From Dehalococcoidia bacterium (lineage in GTDB: Bacteria > Chloroflexota > Dehalococcoidia > UBA2979): a stretch of DNA of 13,522 nucleotides. The DNA lies in assembly GCA_018700215.1 (NCBI GenBank), contig JABIST010000313.1:1-13522 (forward strand), read 5' to 3'. Made by a program: the position numbers and the translations under genes. The notes under the pieces were generated by a model, which saw only the letters and a list, made by a program, of their open reading frames with translations, ran no database searches and had not been told where the DNA came from. Positions 6,528 through 13,522 of the stretch are shown here, piece after piece (the first letter of the stretch is position 1; each line of letters begins with the position of its first letter).

Positions 6528-9500
6528 TTAGACGGTGGCGGCTGCCAGTTCACGCTCGACCGGCGCGGCGATGCCGCTCTCTTCGACGCGACCGAGCACA
6601 CCGAGCAAGGCGCGGAGTTCGGGGATGACGCTCTCGACCGTCTGGGCATTCACGCCGACGCCCCGACGCATTCGGGTTGGCCTTGGCTCGCCGCGATCAA
6701 TGACGATGTCGACGGGTAGATCACCCTGATGGCGATCGAGTGCGGCGCTGATGCGGCGGAGGCGGCGGCGGTCCGCAGCTTCGTCGGTGGTCTCTTCGAG
6801 GAAGATTTCGAGTCGATGGGGGCCGCTGGCGACCGGGGGTGCATAGGTGGCGGGCGTCTCTGCGACCTGTACTGGGCGGAGGTTCGCGCGATTGCCGCCG
6901 TTTGGTGGTCCGGATGGGCCGCGCGGGTCACTGTTGTTCTGCTGACCTCGGTATTCGGGGCGAGCTTGCGGTGGTCCGCCGCTGCCACGCAGGCGGAAAC
7001 GGGATGGCTTCGCGTTCACCAGCGCACGCTGGTCCAGGTCGTAGGCCGCGAGGTCGTCGACGGCGATGGTGAGGCGACCATTGCGCGTCTTAATCGAGAC
7101 CTTCGCGAGCACGACCGTCGCGTCGCTGAGGAGGTCTCGCACCTCCTCGTAACCATCGGGCCAGATGGTGAGTTCGACCTGGCCGCTGAGGTCCTCGATG
7201 GTGACGGCGGCGAAGGCCTTGCCCTGGCGGGTGGTGAGGGGGCGGACGTTGACGACGGTGCCGGCGATGATCGCCTTCTGGCCGGCGAGGTCCTCACCGA
7301 CCTCGGAGGCTTGCACGGTGATGTAGTCGGCGAGGTCGCCGGCGGCGCGGCGGAAGGGGTGCTCGGAGACGTAGGTCCCGAGGAGTTCTTTCTCCCAGGC
7401 GAGCAGTTGCGGCAGTGGCACCTCGACCGCGTCGAGTTCAAGTGCGGGCAGTGGGGTGTCGACCTGGTCACCGAAGAGGTCAAACATGGAGGTCTGGCCG
7501 GTGTCGCGGAGGTGCTGCTGCTCCTGGGCGAGCGAGAGGAGGCGGCCAGCGCCGTTGATGACGGTGCCACGAGGGCCGAGGCTGTCGAGCGCGCCTGCTT
7601 TCGCGAGCGAGTCGATCACGCGCTTGTTCATCTCGCGCGGGTTCACCCGGCGAGCGAAGTCTTCGAGCGTGGTGAAGGGGCCGTCTTCGTCGCGATTCCC
7701 GATCAGCAGGGCGATGCCGCCCTGGCCGACGTTCTTGATCTGGGCGAGGCCGAAGCGGATCGCCGGTGATCCATCTGGTCGTCGCTCGATGGAGAAGTTT
7801 GCCTGCGAGTGGTTCACGTCTGGCTGCAACACCTCGACACCGAGGCGGCTGCATTCGGCGATGGCGGCAGCGAGCCGGTCCTGGGTGCCACCAGCGGCCA
7901 TGAGTACCGCCGCCATGTACTCAACGGGGTAGTGCGCCTTCAGGTAGGCGGTCTGGTACGCGATGGTTGCGTAGGAGACGGCGTGTGCCTTGTTGAAGGC
8001 GTAGCCCGCAAAGGGCTCGATCAGGTCGAAGAGGATTTCGGCGGTGCGCTGTTCGTAGCCCTTATCGATGCCGCCCTGGATGAAGCGTTCACGCTCTTCG
8101 AGCATGACGGAGGCGATCTTCTTGCCCATGGCCTTGCGCATGACGTCCGCCTGGCCAAGCGAGTAGCCGGCAAACTGGCGAGCGATCTGGAGCACCTGGT
8201 CCTGGTAGGTGATGACGCCGTTGGTCTCATCGAGGATGTTGGCGAGGTCTGGGTGGGGGTAGTGGGCCTCGACACGACCGAACTTCACATCGATGTAGCG
8301 CGGGATGTGCTCCATGGGGCCGGGGCGGAAGAGGGCGACCATTGCCGCCAGCTCCCGGATGTTGGCCGGCTTGAGTTCGGCGACGTAGCGGCGCATGCCG
8401 GACGATTCCAGCTGGAAGACGCCGAAGGTCTCGGCCTTGGCGAGCAGTTCGGCAGTGGCTTCGTCGCCGTCGGGCAGCGCCATCAGGTCGATAGTGAGGC
8501 CGCGCTCTTCGCGGATCATGTCGACGGCGCGACCGAGGATGGTGAGGTTCGTCAGGCCGAGGAAGTCGACCTTCAGCAGGCCGATGCGCTCGACGTCGGC
8601 CATCGCGAACTGTGTCGTGGGGAGCGCGTCTTCGTCTTTTGAGCCGGTGGCGCGCTGTAGCGGGACGACGTCCATCAGCGGTTCGCGGGAGATGACGACG
8701 CCGGCGGCGTGCGTGGAGGCGTGCCGCGCGACGCCCTCGAGGCTGCGTGCGGTATCGATCAGCTCGCGGGAGCGGACTTCCGTTTCGTAGACGCCGCCGA
8801 GTTCGGAGGATTCTTCTAGCGCGAGGTCGATGGTGATGTGGAGCTGTTCGGGGATCATCCGCGCGATGCGGTCGGTCTCGCCGTATTCCATGCCGAGTGC
8901 GCGGCCAGTGTCACGGATTGCGGCCTTCGCACCCATCGTCCCGAAGGTACAAATCTGTGCGACGCGGTCGCGGCCAAAGCGCTCTGCTGCGTAGCGAATC
9001 ACTTCCTCGCGGCGGTCGTCTGCGAAGTCGAAGTCAACATCTGGCATTGAGAGGCGCTCGGGGTTGAGGAAGCGCTCGAAGACGAGGCCGTAGGCCATGG
9101 GCTCGATGTCCGTGACGTCCAGGGTGTAGAGCACGATTGACGCGGCAGCGGAGCCGCGCACACCCATGGGGATCGACTCCCGACGGGCGAAGTGCCCGAG
9201 GTCACGGACGATCAGCATGTATTCAGCGAAGCCGGTCTGCCCGATCACTTCCAGCTCGTAGCGGAGGCGCTCGCGATGCTCATCGGTGGGCGGGTTGTAG
9301 CGGCGGTTCAAGCCCTCTTCGCAGAGCTGGCGGAGGTGTTCGGGGGCGGTCATACCCGCCGGGACACCGGCATCAGGGAGCAGGGTGCGCCCATAGTCGA
9401 GCTTCAGATCGACGGTTTCGGCGAGCCGCAGGGTGTTGTCCGCGGCCTGAGGCAGCTCTGGGATCAGCGCGCGCATCTCCTCGGATGACTTGAGGTAGAA

Positions 9501-10214
9501 CTGGTCGCTGCTGAGCTTGAATCGATTTGTCTGATCGATGGTGGCGTTGGTGCCGATGCAGAGCAGCACATCATGCGCGTGGGCATGCTCTGCCCTGGTG
9601 TAGTGGGAGTCATGAGTGAGGACGAGCGGCAGATCGAGGCGCTTCGAGAGATCGGCGATGCGAGGGGTGAGCGCACTGAACTCCTCGATCCCGTGCTCCA
9701 TCACCTCCAGGTAGTAGCGGTCCTTGAAGACATCGCTGTACCAGCCGGCGGCTTCGATGGCGCCTGCTTCGTCGTCCTCGCGGAGTCGCTGGAGGAACTC
9801 TCCTGACGGACAGCCGGAGAGCACGATGAGACCGTCTGAGTAGCGCTCCAGCAGCTCGCGGTCCATGCGTGGACGGCGGTAGAAGCCTTCCAGATGGGAG
9901 AGGCTCGAGATCTTCAGCAGGTTGTGATAGCCGACCTCGTTCTGGGCGAGGAGCGTGAGGTGGTAGGGCCACTCGCCGGAGGTCTTTTCGTGCCGGCTCC
10001 CGCGCGCGACGTATCCCTCGAGGCCGACGATCGGCTTGATTCCGGCCTTTGTTGCAGCCTCGTAGAACTCGAGCGCGCCGTGGAGTTGGCCGTGATCGGT
10101 GATTGCGAGGGCGGGCATTTCGAGCTCGACAGCTCGGTCAACGAGATCCGGGATCTTGGACATGCCATCGAGGAGGGAGTACTCGGAGTGCGTGTGGAGA
10201 TGGGCAAACGACAT
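6528..10214 (-). CDS. dnaE: DNA polymerase III alpha subunit
   Basis: 1228 residues, full length. An N-terminal PHP domain begins HLHTHSEYSLLDG (5-17). Likely metal ligands are kept: H7, H9, D16, H41, E66, C135, D202 and H204. It may therefore retain PHP exonuclease activity, unlike the E. coli enzyme (inference). The polymerase core carries the acidic cluster PDVDFDF (391-397) and D550 in VDFLGL, the metal-binding aspartates. A tandem HhH region includes MNKRVIDSLAKAGALDSLG (862-880). A clamp-binding motif, QTSMFDLF, is at 907-914. The OB fold lies at about 980-1055. A Pro/Gly/Asn-rich linker (about 1075-1130) leads to a small C-terminal alpha/beta domain (1132-1206) and a 20-residue tail. 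The protein replicates the chromosome in the holoenzyme. The start ATG at 10214 begins the PHP domain directly; the ribosome binding site is weak (GGA at seven bases). Confidence 0.98.
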   Translation of the reverse strand: MSFAHLHTHSEYSLLDGMSKIPDLVDRAVELEMPALAITDHGQLHGALEFYEAATKAGIKPIVGLEGYVARGSRHEKTSGEWPYHLTLLAQNEVGYHNLLKISSLSHLEGFYRRPRMDRELLERYSDGLIVLSGCPSGEFLQRLREDDEAGAIEAAGWYSDVFKDRYYLEVMEHGIEEFSALTPRIADLSKRLDLPLVLTHDSHYTRAEHAHAHDVLLCIGTNATIDQTNRFKLSSDQFYLKSSEEMRALIPELPQAADNTLRLAETVDLKLDYGRTLLPDAGVPAGMTAPEHLRQLCEEGLNRRYNPPTDEHRERLRYELEVIGQTGFAEYMLIVRDLGHFARRESIPMGVRGSAAASIVLYTLDVTDIEPMAYGLVFERFLNPERLSMPDVDFDFADDRREEVIRYAAERFGRDRVAQICTFGTMGAKAAIRDTGRALGMEYGETDRIARMIPEQLHITIDLALEESSELGGVYETEVRSRELIDTARSLEGVARHASTHAAGVVISREPLMDVVPLQRATGSKDEDALPTTQFAMADVERIGLLKVDFLGLTNLTILGRAVDMIREERGLTIDLMALPDGDEATAELLAKAETFGVFQLESSGMRRYVAELKPANIRELAAMVALFRPGPMEHIPRYIDVKFGRVEAHYPHPDLANILDETNGVITYQDQVLQIARQFAGYSLGQADVMRKAMGKKIASVMLEERERFIQGGIDKGYEQRTAEILFDLIEPFAGYAFNKAHAVSYATIAYQTAYLKAHYPVEYMAAVLMAAGGTQDRLAAAIAECSRLGVEVLQPDVNHSQANFSIERRPDGSPAIRFGLAQIKNVGQGGIALLIGNRDEDGPFTTLEDFARRVNPREMNKRVIDSLAKAGALDSLGPRGTVINGAGRLLSLAQEQQHLRDTGQTSMFDLFGDQVDTPLPALELDAVEVPLPQLLAWEKELLGTYVSEHPFRRAAGDLADYITVQASEVGEDLAGQKAIIAGTVVNVRPLTTRQGKAFAAVTIEDLSGQVELTIWPDGYEEVRDLLSDATVVLAKVSIKTRNGRLTIAVDDLAAYDLDQRALVNAKPSRFRLRGSGGPPQARPEYRGQQNNSDPRGPSGPPNGGNRANLRPVQVAETPATYAPPVASGPHRLEIFLEETTDEAADRRRLRRISAALDRHQGDLPVDIVIDRGEPRPTRMRRGVGVNAQTVESVIPELRALLGVLGRVEESGIAAPVERELAAATV

Positions 10215-10236
10215 CGGACGATCCGCGTGAGGTGAG

Positions 10237-10253
10237 TAACCCTAAACGGGTTA
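10237..10253. promoter_or_regulatory. Inverted repeat upstream of dnaE, possible operator
   Basis: TAACCC, spacer TAAAC, then GGGTTA: perfect 6-base arms in the lysC-dnaE gap, 22 bases before the dnaE start codon. It is AT-richer than its surroundings. It lies in the predicted dnaE leader, downstream of the candidate promoter at 10302-10331, where a bound protein could block transcription or a small hairpin could affect translation. Evidence is symmetry and position only. Confidence 0.3.
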
Positions 10254-10301
10254 ACGGTATAGGTACCTGCGCGAACGGGTGTGCGAACGCGTCGGGTACG
10301 G

Positions 10302-10331
10302 AGCCTACACCAGGGCGCTCCAGCGCGGCAA
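10302..10331 (-). promoter_or_regulatory. Candidate sigma70-type promoter for dnaE
   Basis: On the minus strand, TTGCCG (10331-10326) and TAGGCT (10307-10302) are separated by 18 bases in the 160-base lysC-dnaE gap. Transcription would start near 10295, giving a leader of about 80 bases that contains the inverted repeat at 10237-10253. The match is moderate, and read-through from lysC is also possible because no clear terminator follows lysC. Confidence 0.3.
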
Positions 10332-10374
10332 GGCACGGGCCCTGACGCGGAGGTGACCGGGTGGGAATGGCCCG

Positions 10375-10860
10375 CTAATCCTGGCGATCGAGTTCGAACG
10401 CATCGTGTAGCGCTCGCACAGCGTCGCCAACCTGCGCAGATGCGATCACGCAGGTGATACGGATATCGCTGGTGGAGATCATGTCGATGTTGATGCTGGC
10501 CTCGTGCAGCGTCTTGAACATGCGCGCTGCGAAGCCGGGTGCGCTGGCCATGCCTGTGCCGACGACGGAGACGGTTCCGAGGTCTGGTTCGGAGACGACC
10601 TGGGCGGCACCGAGTTCGGCTTTCACGGCTTCGACGACCCGCAGTGCCTCGGTCAGGTCGCCTGGTGAGACCGTGAAGGTCATGTCGGTCAGCTTCTCGA
10701 CGCTGGCGTTCTGGACGATGGTGTCGACCGAGACGCCGGCGTCAGCGAGTGGTTCGAAGAGGAGCGCTGCGATTCCCGGTCGGTCTGGGACGCCGCGTAC
10801 GGTGACTTTGGCGGTGTGGTCCTGGTGGGCGATGCCTCGGACCTTGTTGCCCTGTTCCAT
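10375..10860 (-). CDS. lysC: Aspartate kinase beta subunit from an internal start in lysC
   Basis: In-frame ATG at 10860 (Met247 of the alpha subunit) preceded by AGGGAG at 10872-10867 with a 6-base spacer, a stronger ribosome binding site than most true starts in this window. The product would be 161 residues (MEQGNKVRGIAHQ and the two ACT domains). In Corynebacterium and Bacillus, lysC yields a beta subunit of similar size from an internal start at the equivalent place, and alpha and beta form an alpha2beta2 enzyme. That the same happens here is inferred from position, reading frame and the ribosome binding site. Confidence 0.72.
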   Translation of the reverse strand: MEQGNKVRGIAHQDHTAKVTVRGVPDRPGIAALLFEPLADAGVSVDTIVQNASVEKLTDMTFTVSPGDLTEALRVVEAVKAELGAAQVVSEPDLGTVSVVGTGMASAPGFAARMFKTLHEASINIDMISTSDIRITCVIASAQVGDAVRALHDAFELDRQD

Positions 10861-11598
10861 CGTGGTCTCCCTGTGGATCAGCGTGCCTGGTGCACTTTCA
10901 TCGAAACTACTCGCAACGCGGATTGCGACGTCATAGAGTTCGCCGACCTCGACGGCTCGTGCGTGCATCACGCGGGCGCCGGTGGTGGCCAGCTCCAACA
11001 TTTCCTCGTAACCGATGTCGCGCAGCGGGCGGGCGTTTGGGCAGATCCGCGGGTCGGCGGTGTAGATGCCGGCGACGTCCGTGTAGATCTCGCAGGTATC
11101 GGCTTTCAGCGCGGCGGCCAGTGCGACGGCGGTGGTGTCTGAGCCACCTCGGCCGAACGTGGTGACATCGAGGTCTTCCGAGACGCCCTGGAAGCCGGCG
11201 ACGATGACGACGCGGCCCTGTGCGAGCTCCGCCTCCATGCGGTCAGTGTGGATCCCGGAGATGCGTGCGCGACCGAAGACGGCAGTGGTGCGGATGCCTG
11301 CCTGGGCACCGCTGAGGCTGACTGCGTCCACACCCAGCTCGTGCAGCGCCATGGAGAGCAGGGTGCTGGTGATGGTTTCGCCGGTGCTGAGCAGTACGTC
11401 CAGTTCACGCGGGTGGGGGTTGCTGGTCATCTGTTCGGCGAGTGCGTAGAGCTCGTCGGTGGTGTCGCCCATGGCGGAGACGACGACGACGACCTGGTCG
11501 CCAGCGGTGTGCCGAGCGGCAACACGCCGCGCAACACGCTTGATGTGGTCAGCGGACGCGACAGATGACCCGCCGTACTTCTGTACTACGTGGGCCAT
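10375..11598 (-). CDS. lysC: Aspartate kinase (alpha subunit), with two ACT domains
   Basis: 407 residues. It phosphorylates aspartate, the first step to lysine, threonine and methionine. The kinase domain shows KYGGSSVA (7-14), STGE (71-74), FGRGGSDTTAVALAAAL (148-164) and YTADPR (179-184). Two ACT domains follow (about 263-335 and 342-405) and should bind feedback inhibitors such as lysine or threonine. Length and layout match the alpha/beta type of aspartokinase known from Bacillus and Corynebacterium. The start ATG at 11598 has GGAG six bases upstream and lies 11 bases after the thrB stop, so the two genes are probably co-transcribed. No homoserine dehydrogenase or threonine synthase gene is in the window. 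A separate in-frame start inside the gene is described in its own entry. Confidence 0.97.
   Translation of the reverse strand: MAHVVQKYGGSSVASADHIKRVARRVAARHTAGDQVVVVVSAMGDTTDELYALAEQMTSNPHPRELDVLLSTGETITSTLLSMALHELGVDAVSLSGAQAGIRTTAVFGRARISGIHTDRMEAELAQGRVVIVAGFQGVSEDLDVTTFGRGGSDTTAVALAAALKADTCEIYTDVAGIYTADPRICPNARPLRDIGYEEMLELATTGARVMHARAVEVGELYDVAIRVASSFDESAPGTLIHRETTMEQGNKVRGIAHQDHTAKVTVRGVPDRPGIAALLFEPLADAGVSVDTIVQNASVEKLTDMTFTVSPGDLTEALRVVEAVKAELGAAQVVSEPDLGTVSVVGTGMASAPGFAARMFKTLHEASINIDMISTSDIRITCVIASAQVGDAVRALHDAFELDRQD
10867..10872 (-). promoter_or_regulatory. Ribosome binding site for the lysC beta subunit
   Basis: AGGGAG on the minus strand, six bases before the internal ATG at 10860. 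It lies within codons for the end of the kinase domain and is close to the ideal Shine-Dalgarno sequence, while several neighbouring genes have none. Confidence 0.7.
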
Positions 11599-11609
11599 GA
11601 GGGGCTCCG

Positions 11610-12506
11610 CTACTCGACGCTGACGAGCGTGGCACCGACATCGCTCATCTGGCAGATGCGCGCGTCGACCTTGAGTCCGTGCACGGCGGCGATCTCTCGC
11701 ATTGCGCCGGCGACCACGTCGGCCTGTGCGGTGTCTGCGAAGGCGGCGATGGTTGAGCCGCCACCGGAGAGGTAAACGCCGTGGGCGCCGGCGTCACGCG
11801 CGGCCTGAAAGAGCGGATACATGGCGGGGAAGAGCGCCGAACGGGCGGGCTGGTGCAGCACGTCTTCGGTGGCTGTGCCGAGCAGTTCGTACTTGCCTTG
11901 CGTCAGGGCGGCGATGAGCAGGGCAGCTCGTCCGATGTTGTGCACTGCTTGATTGCGGGTGAGGCGCTCCGGGAGTCGCTTGCGTGACTCCTCGGTGGGC
12001 ATCGAGAACTCGGGGATCAGCATGACGAGCCGCAGATCGTCGGGCGGAGTCAGGCCGCTCTGGACCAAGCCGTGGTCATCCTCGACGACCACGCGGAGGC
12101 CGCCGAGCATTGCCGGGACGATGTTGTCGCCGTGGCCTTCGAGCTGGACGGCGAGTGGCAACAAGTCCTCGAGGGTGCGCCCGCCATCGATCAACGCGTC
12201 GGCGGCGATCAGGCCAGCAGCGCGAGCTGAGGCGGAGACGCCGAGGCCTCGACCGACCGGGATGTCGCCCTGGTACTCGACGGTCATGCCTGCTGGCGTT
12301 GGTGCGCCGGCCTGCTTGAGGAGCGCCAATGCGGCGGTTGCGGTCATCTGCTCGATCGGACCGGGGGGCGGTGGGACGCTTTCGTCGCTGAGCGTGACGG
12401 TGTAGGTACCGGCCCAGTCGAGTGCGACGCCGAGACTGTCGAAGCCCGGGCCGAGATTCGCGGAGGTGGCGGGGACGCGAACGGTGGCGGAACGGTGGTT
12501 CGTCAT
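11610..12506 (-). CDS. thrB: Homoserine kinase (GHMP family)
   Basis: 298 residues, normal for the family. It phosphorylates homoserine on the way to threonine. GHMP motifs: VPATSANLGPGFDSLG (11-26); the ATP phosphate loop PVGRGLGVSASARA (83-96), where the family's usual GLGSS reads GLGVS; the substrate-region motif EGHGDNIVPAMLGG (123-136), usually EGHPDN or similar; and motif 3, GVYLSGGGSTIAAF (243-256). The Val in the phosphate loop is unusual but the second Ser is kept, so activity is plausible. The start ATG at 12506 gives the expected N-terminus and has no ribosome binding site. A good promoter ends seven bases upstream, suggesting a leaderless message. It forms a pair with lysC, whose product feeds the same pathway. 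Confidence 0.95.
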   Translation of the reverse strand: MTNHRSATVRVPATSANLGPGFDSLGVALDWAGTYTVTLSDESVPPPPGPIEQMTATAALALLKQAGAPTPAGMTVEYQGDIPVGRGLGVSASARAAGLIAADALIDGGRTLEDLLPLAVQLEGHGDNIVPAMLGGLRVVVEDDHGLVQSGLTPPDDLRLVMLIPEFSMPTEESRKRLPERLTRNQAVHNIGRAALLIAALTQGKYELLGTATEDVLHQPARSALFPAMYPLFQAARDAGAHGVYLSGGGSTIAAFADTAQADVVAGAMREIAAVHGLKVDARICQMSDVGATLVSVE

Positions 12507-12512
12507 ACATCG

Positions 12513-12541
12513 AGTCTAGGAACGTGCTGGACCAGCAGCAA
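12513..12541 (-). promoter_or_regulatory. Promoter of thrB-lysC (leaderless type)
   Basis: On the minus strand, TTGCTG (12541-12536) and TAGACT (12518-12513) are spaced by 17 bases, the ideal sigma70 distance. Transcription would begin about seven bases after the -10 box, at or within a few bases of the thrB ATG (12506). Together with the absence of a Shine-Dalgarno sequence, this predicts a leaderless or nearly leaderless transcript. Confidence 0.5.
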
Positions 12542-12593
12542 ACCGCGAACATGGCTATTCGGTGAACGAGATTATTTTGACGATTCCGCAACC

Positions 12594-12621
12594 TTGGGCG
12601 TGAGCAGAAGTCGCGTATACT
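12594..12621 (+). promoter_or_regulatory. Promoter of the thiolase gene
   Basis: TTGGGC (12594-12599), a 16-base spacer and TATACT (12616-12621), the best -10 box in the window. Transcription would start near 12628, giving a leader of about 60 bases. A TTGACG at 12577-12582 lies upstream but has no -10 at the right distance. The divergent thrB promoter is about 50 bases away, so one regulator could affect both. Confidence 0.5.
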
Positions 12622-12689
12622 TCGCTTCATTACAGGCAATTTCGAGGCGGCGGCGCGACGCAAGAGCGATCAGCCGCGGGGGGTACCCG

Positions 12690-13522
12690 ATGGAAGATAT
12701 CGTCCTGGTCAGCGGCGTTCGAACGGCGATTGGCGCGTTCGGCGGAGCGCTCAGTGAAACTCCAGCTTCCGATCTTGGGGCCCACGTGATCCGGGAGGCG
12801 GCTAGCCGCGCCGGGGTTGACCCCTCGCACGTGGACCAGGTGATTCTGGGCTGCGTGGGGCAGGTGGCTGAGGATGGGTACATCGCCCGTCACGCCTCGG
12901 TCAAAGGTGGGATGCCGATCACCACGCCCGCGTACACGGTGAACCGAATCTGTGGCTCGGGGCTCGAGGCGATCAACACCGCTGCTCGCTGGCTTGAGAC
13001 GGGCGACGCGGAGCTGATTGTGGCGGGCGGCGCCGAGAACATGAGCATGATGCCGTTCTTGCTTCGGAAGGGGCGCTACGGCTACCGCTACGGACACGAC
13101 AAGATCGAAGACTCGACGATGCATCTGGTCACCGACCCGTTCGAGAGCATCTTGATGGGCGTGACGGCGGAGAACCTGGCTGAGAAGTACGAGATCTCTC
13201 GCGAGATTCAGGACGAGTACTCGGTTCGCTCTCAGGAGCGGGCCCAGGCCGCGATTGAGGCGGGCCACTTCACGGAGCAGATCGCACCGATGGAGGTGAA
13301 GAAGGGGCGTGACACGCTGACCTTCGACACGGACGAGCACCCTCGTTCAACCTCAATGGAGCGGCTGGGTGGGCTGCGCGCGGCGTTCCGCGACGGTGGC
13401 ACGGTGACCGCTGGCAACTCGTCTGGCATCAACGACGGCGCGGCGGCTGTGGTGGTGACGACGGCATCGAAGGCAAAGGAGCTGGGGCTGACGCCGCGGC
13501 TGCGTCTGGTGGCGCGCGCGGA
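12690..13522 (+). CDS. Thiolase (acetyl-CoA C-acyltransferase family), 5' part, cut by window end
   Basis: Open from the ATG at 12690 to the window end: 277 full codons of a family usually near 390-400. It begins MEDIVLVSGVRTAIGAFGG, a typical thiolase start. The acyl-binding nucleophile is Cys88 in NRICGSGLEA. Other family motifs are AGGAENMS, MGVTAENLAEKY and AGNSSGINDGAA (241-252). The C-terminal catalytic His and second Cys lie beyond the window. The enzyme condenses two acyl-CoA units or cleaves 3-ketoacyl-CoA; sequence alone does not tell biosynthetic from degradative use. A G-run (12678-12683) six bases before the ATG may serve as ribosome binding site and overlaps the palindrome GGGTACCC (12681-12688). 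The gene is divergent from thrB and unrelated to it in pathway. Confidence 0.95.
   Translation, partial: MEDIVLVSGVRTAIGAFGGALSETPASDLGAHVIREAASRAGVDPSHVDQVILGCVGQVAEDGYIARHASVKGGMPITTPAYTVNRICGSGLEAINTAARWLETGDAELIVAGGAENMSMMPFLLRKGRYGYRYGHDKIEDSTMHLVTDPFESILMGVTAENLAEKYEISREIQDEYSVRSQERAQAAIEAGHFTEQIAPMEVKKGRDTLTFDTDEHPRSTSMERLGGLRAAFRDGGTVTAGNSSGINDGAAAVVVTTASKAKELGLTPRLRLVARA

Noticed and set aside
6729..7769. 346-codon open frame on the plus strand
   Set aside because: Antisense to dnaE in a GC-rich region; the encoded protein is a repetitive Gly/Glu/Val-rich shadow with no family motifs.
7809..8642. 277-codon open frame on the plus strand
   Set aside because: Also antisense to the polymerase core of dnaE, whose motifs are all intact on the other strand.
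10335..10374. Possible terminator after lysC (CGGGCC and GGCCCG arms)
   Set aside because: The arms are separated by a long loop and no T-run follows on the minus strand.
12577..12582. TTGACG as the -35 box of the thiolase promoter
   Set aside because: No -10-like sequence at 16-18 bases; TTGGGC at 12594 pairs correctly with TATACT.
12630..13340. 236-codon open frame on the minus strand
   Set aside because: Antisense to the thiolase, which has a good promoter and all expected motifs.
1..13522. tRNA, rRNA, CRISPR array, transposon ends or prophage genes
   Set aside because: Coding genes fill nearly all the window, the gaps are short, and none contains direct-repeat arrays, transposase motifs or cloverleaf-like sequence.

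Overview
The window is dense, GC-rich bacterial chromosome: nine protein genes, three intergenic gaps, none above 185 bases, and no RNA genes, insertion sequences or CRISPR arrays that I can see. The gene content and protein style (a DnaE with a complete-looking PHP domain, a TgpA-like transglutaminase with a DUF4129 tail, an actinobacterial-style aspartokinase, a MoxR/von Willebrand A cluster) suggest a high-GC member of Chloroflexota or a nearby lineage. That placement is inference and only moderately secure.

Layout. At the left edge, 1-822 on the plus strand is the 3' part of a membrane transglutaminase-like protein. It converges on, and overlaps by 54 bases, a minus-strand MoxR-type cluster. 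In transcription order the cluster is moxR (6466-5468), a DUF58 protein (5466-4525), a BatD/DUF4381-like protein (4528-3545), batA (3548-2598) and a batB-batC fusion (2601-769). All five are translationally coupled: one TGA-G-ATG junction, then three ATGA overlaps. Upstream, still on the minus strand, lie dnaE (10214-6528), lysC (11598-10375) and thrB (12506-11610). A 183-base divergent promoter region then separates thrB from a plus-strand thiolase starting at 12690 and cut by the right edge.

Function. thrB and lysC belong to the aspartate-family amino acid pathway and are probably one transcript (11-base gap). lysC carries a well-placed internal start for a separate regulatory beta subunit. 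dnaE is the replicative polymerase. The moxR cluster encodes an AAA+ ATPase with a soluble DUF58 partner and membrane proteins with metal-site (MIDAS) von Willebrand A domains and TPRs, predicted to face outside the cytoplasm. Such clusters are linked to envelope assembly, metal insertion or stress tolerance, but the substrate is not known from sequence.

The points most worth a second look are: the transglutaminase lacks its expected catalytic histidine (Trp in its place); the batB-batC fusion keeps a complete lipoprotein signal in its middle; lysC has an internal ribosome binding site and start; and thrB looks leaderless. I did not find a clearly new system. The closest candidate is the fused BatB-BatC, possibly processed into two products.
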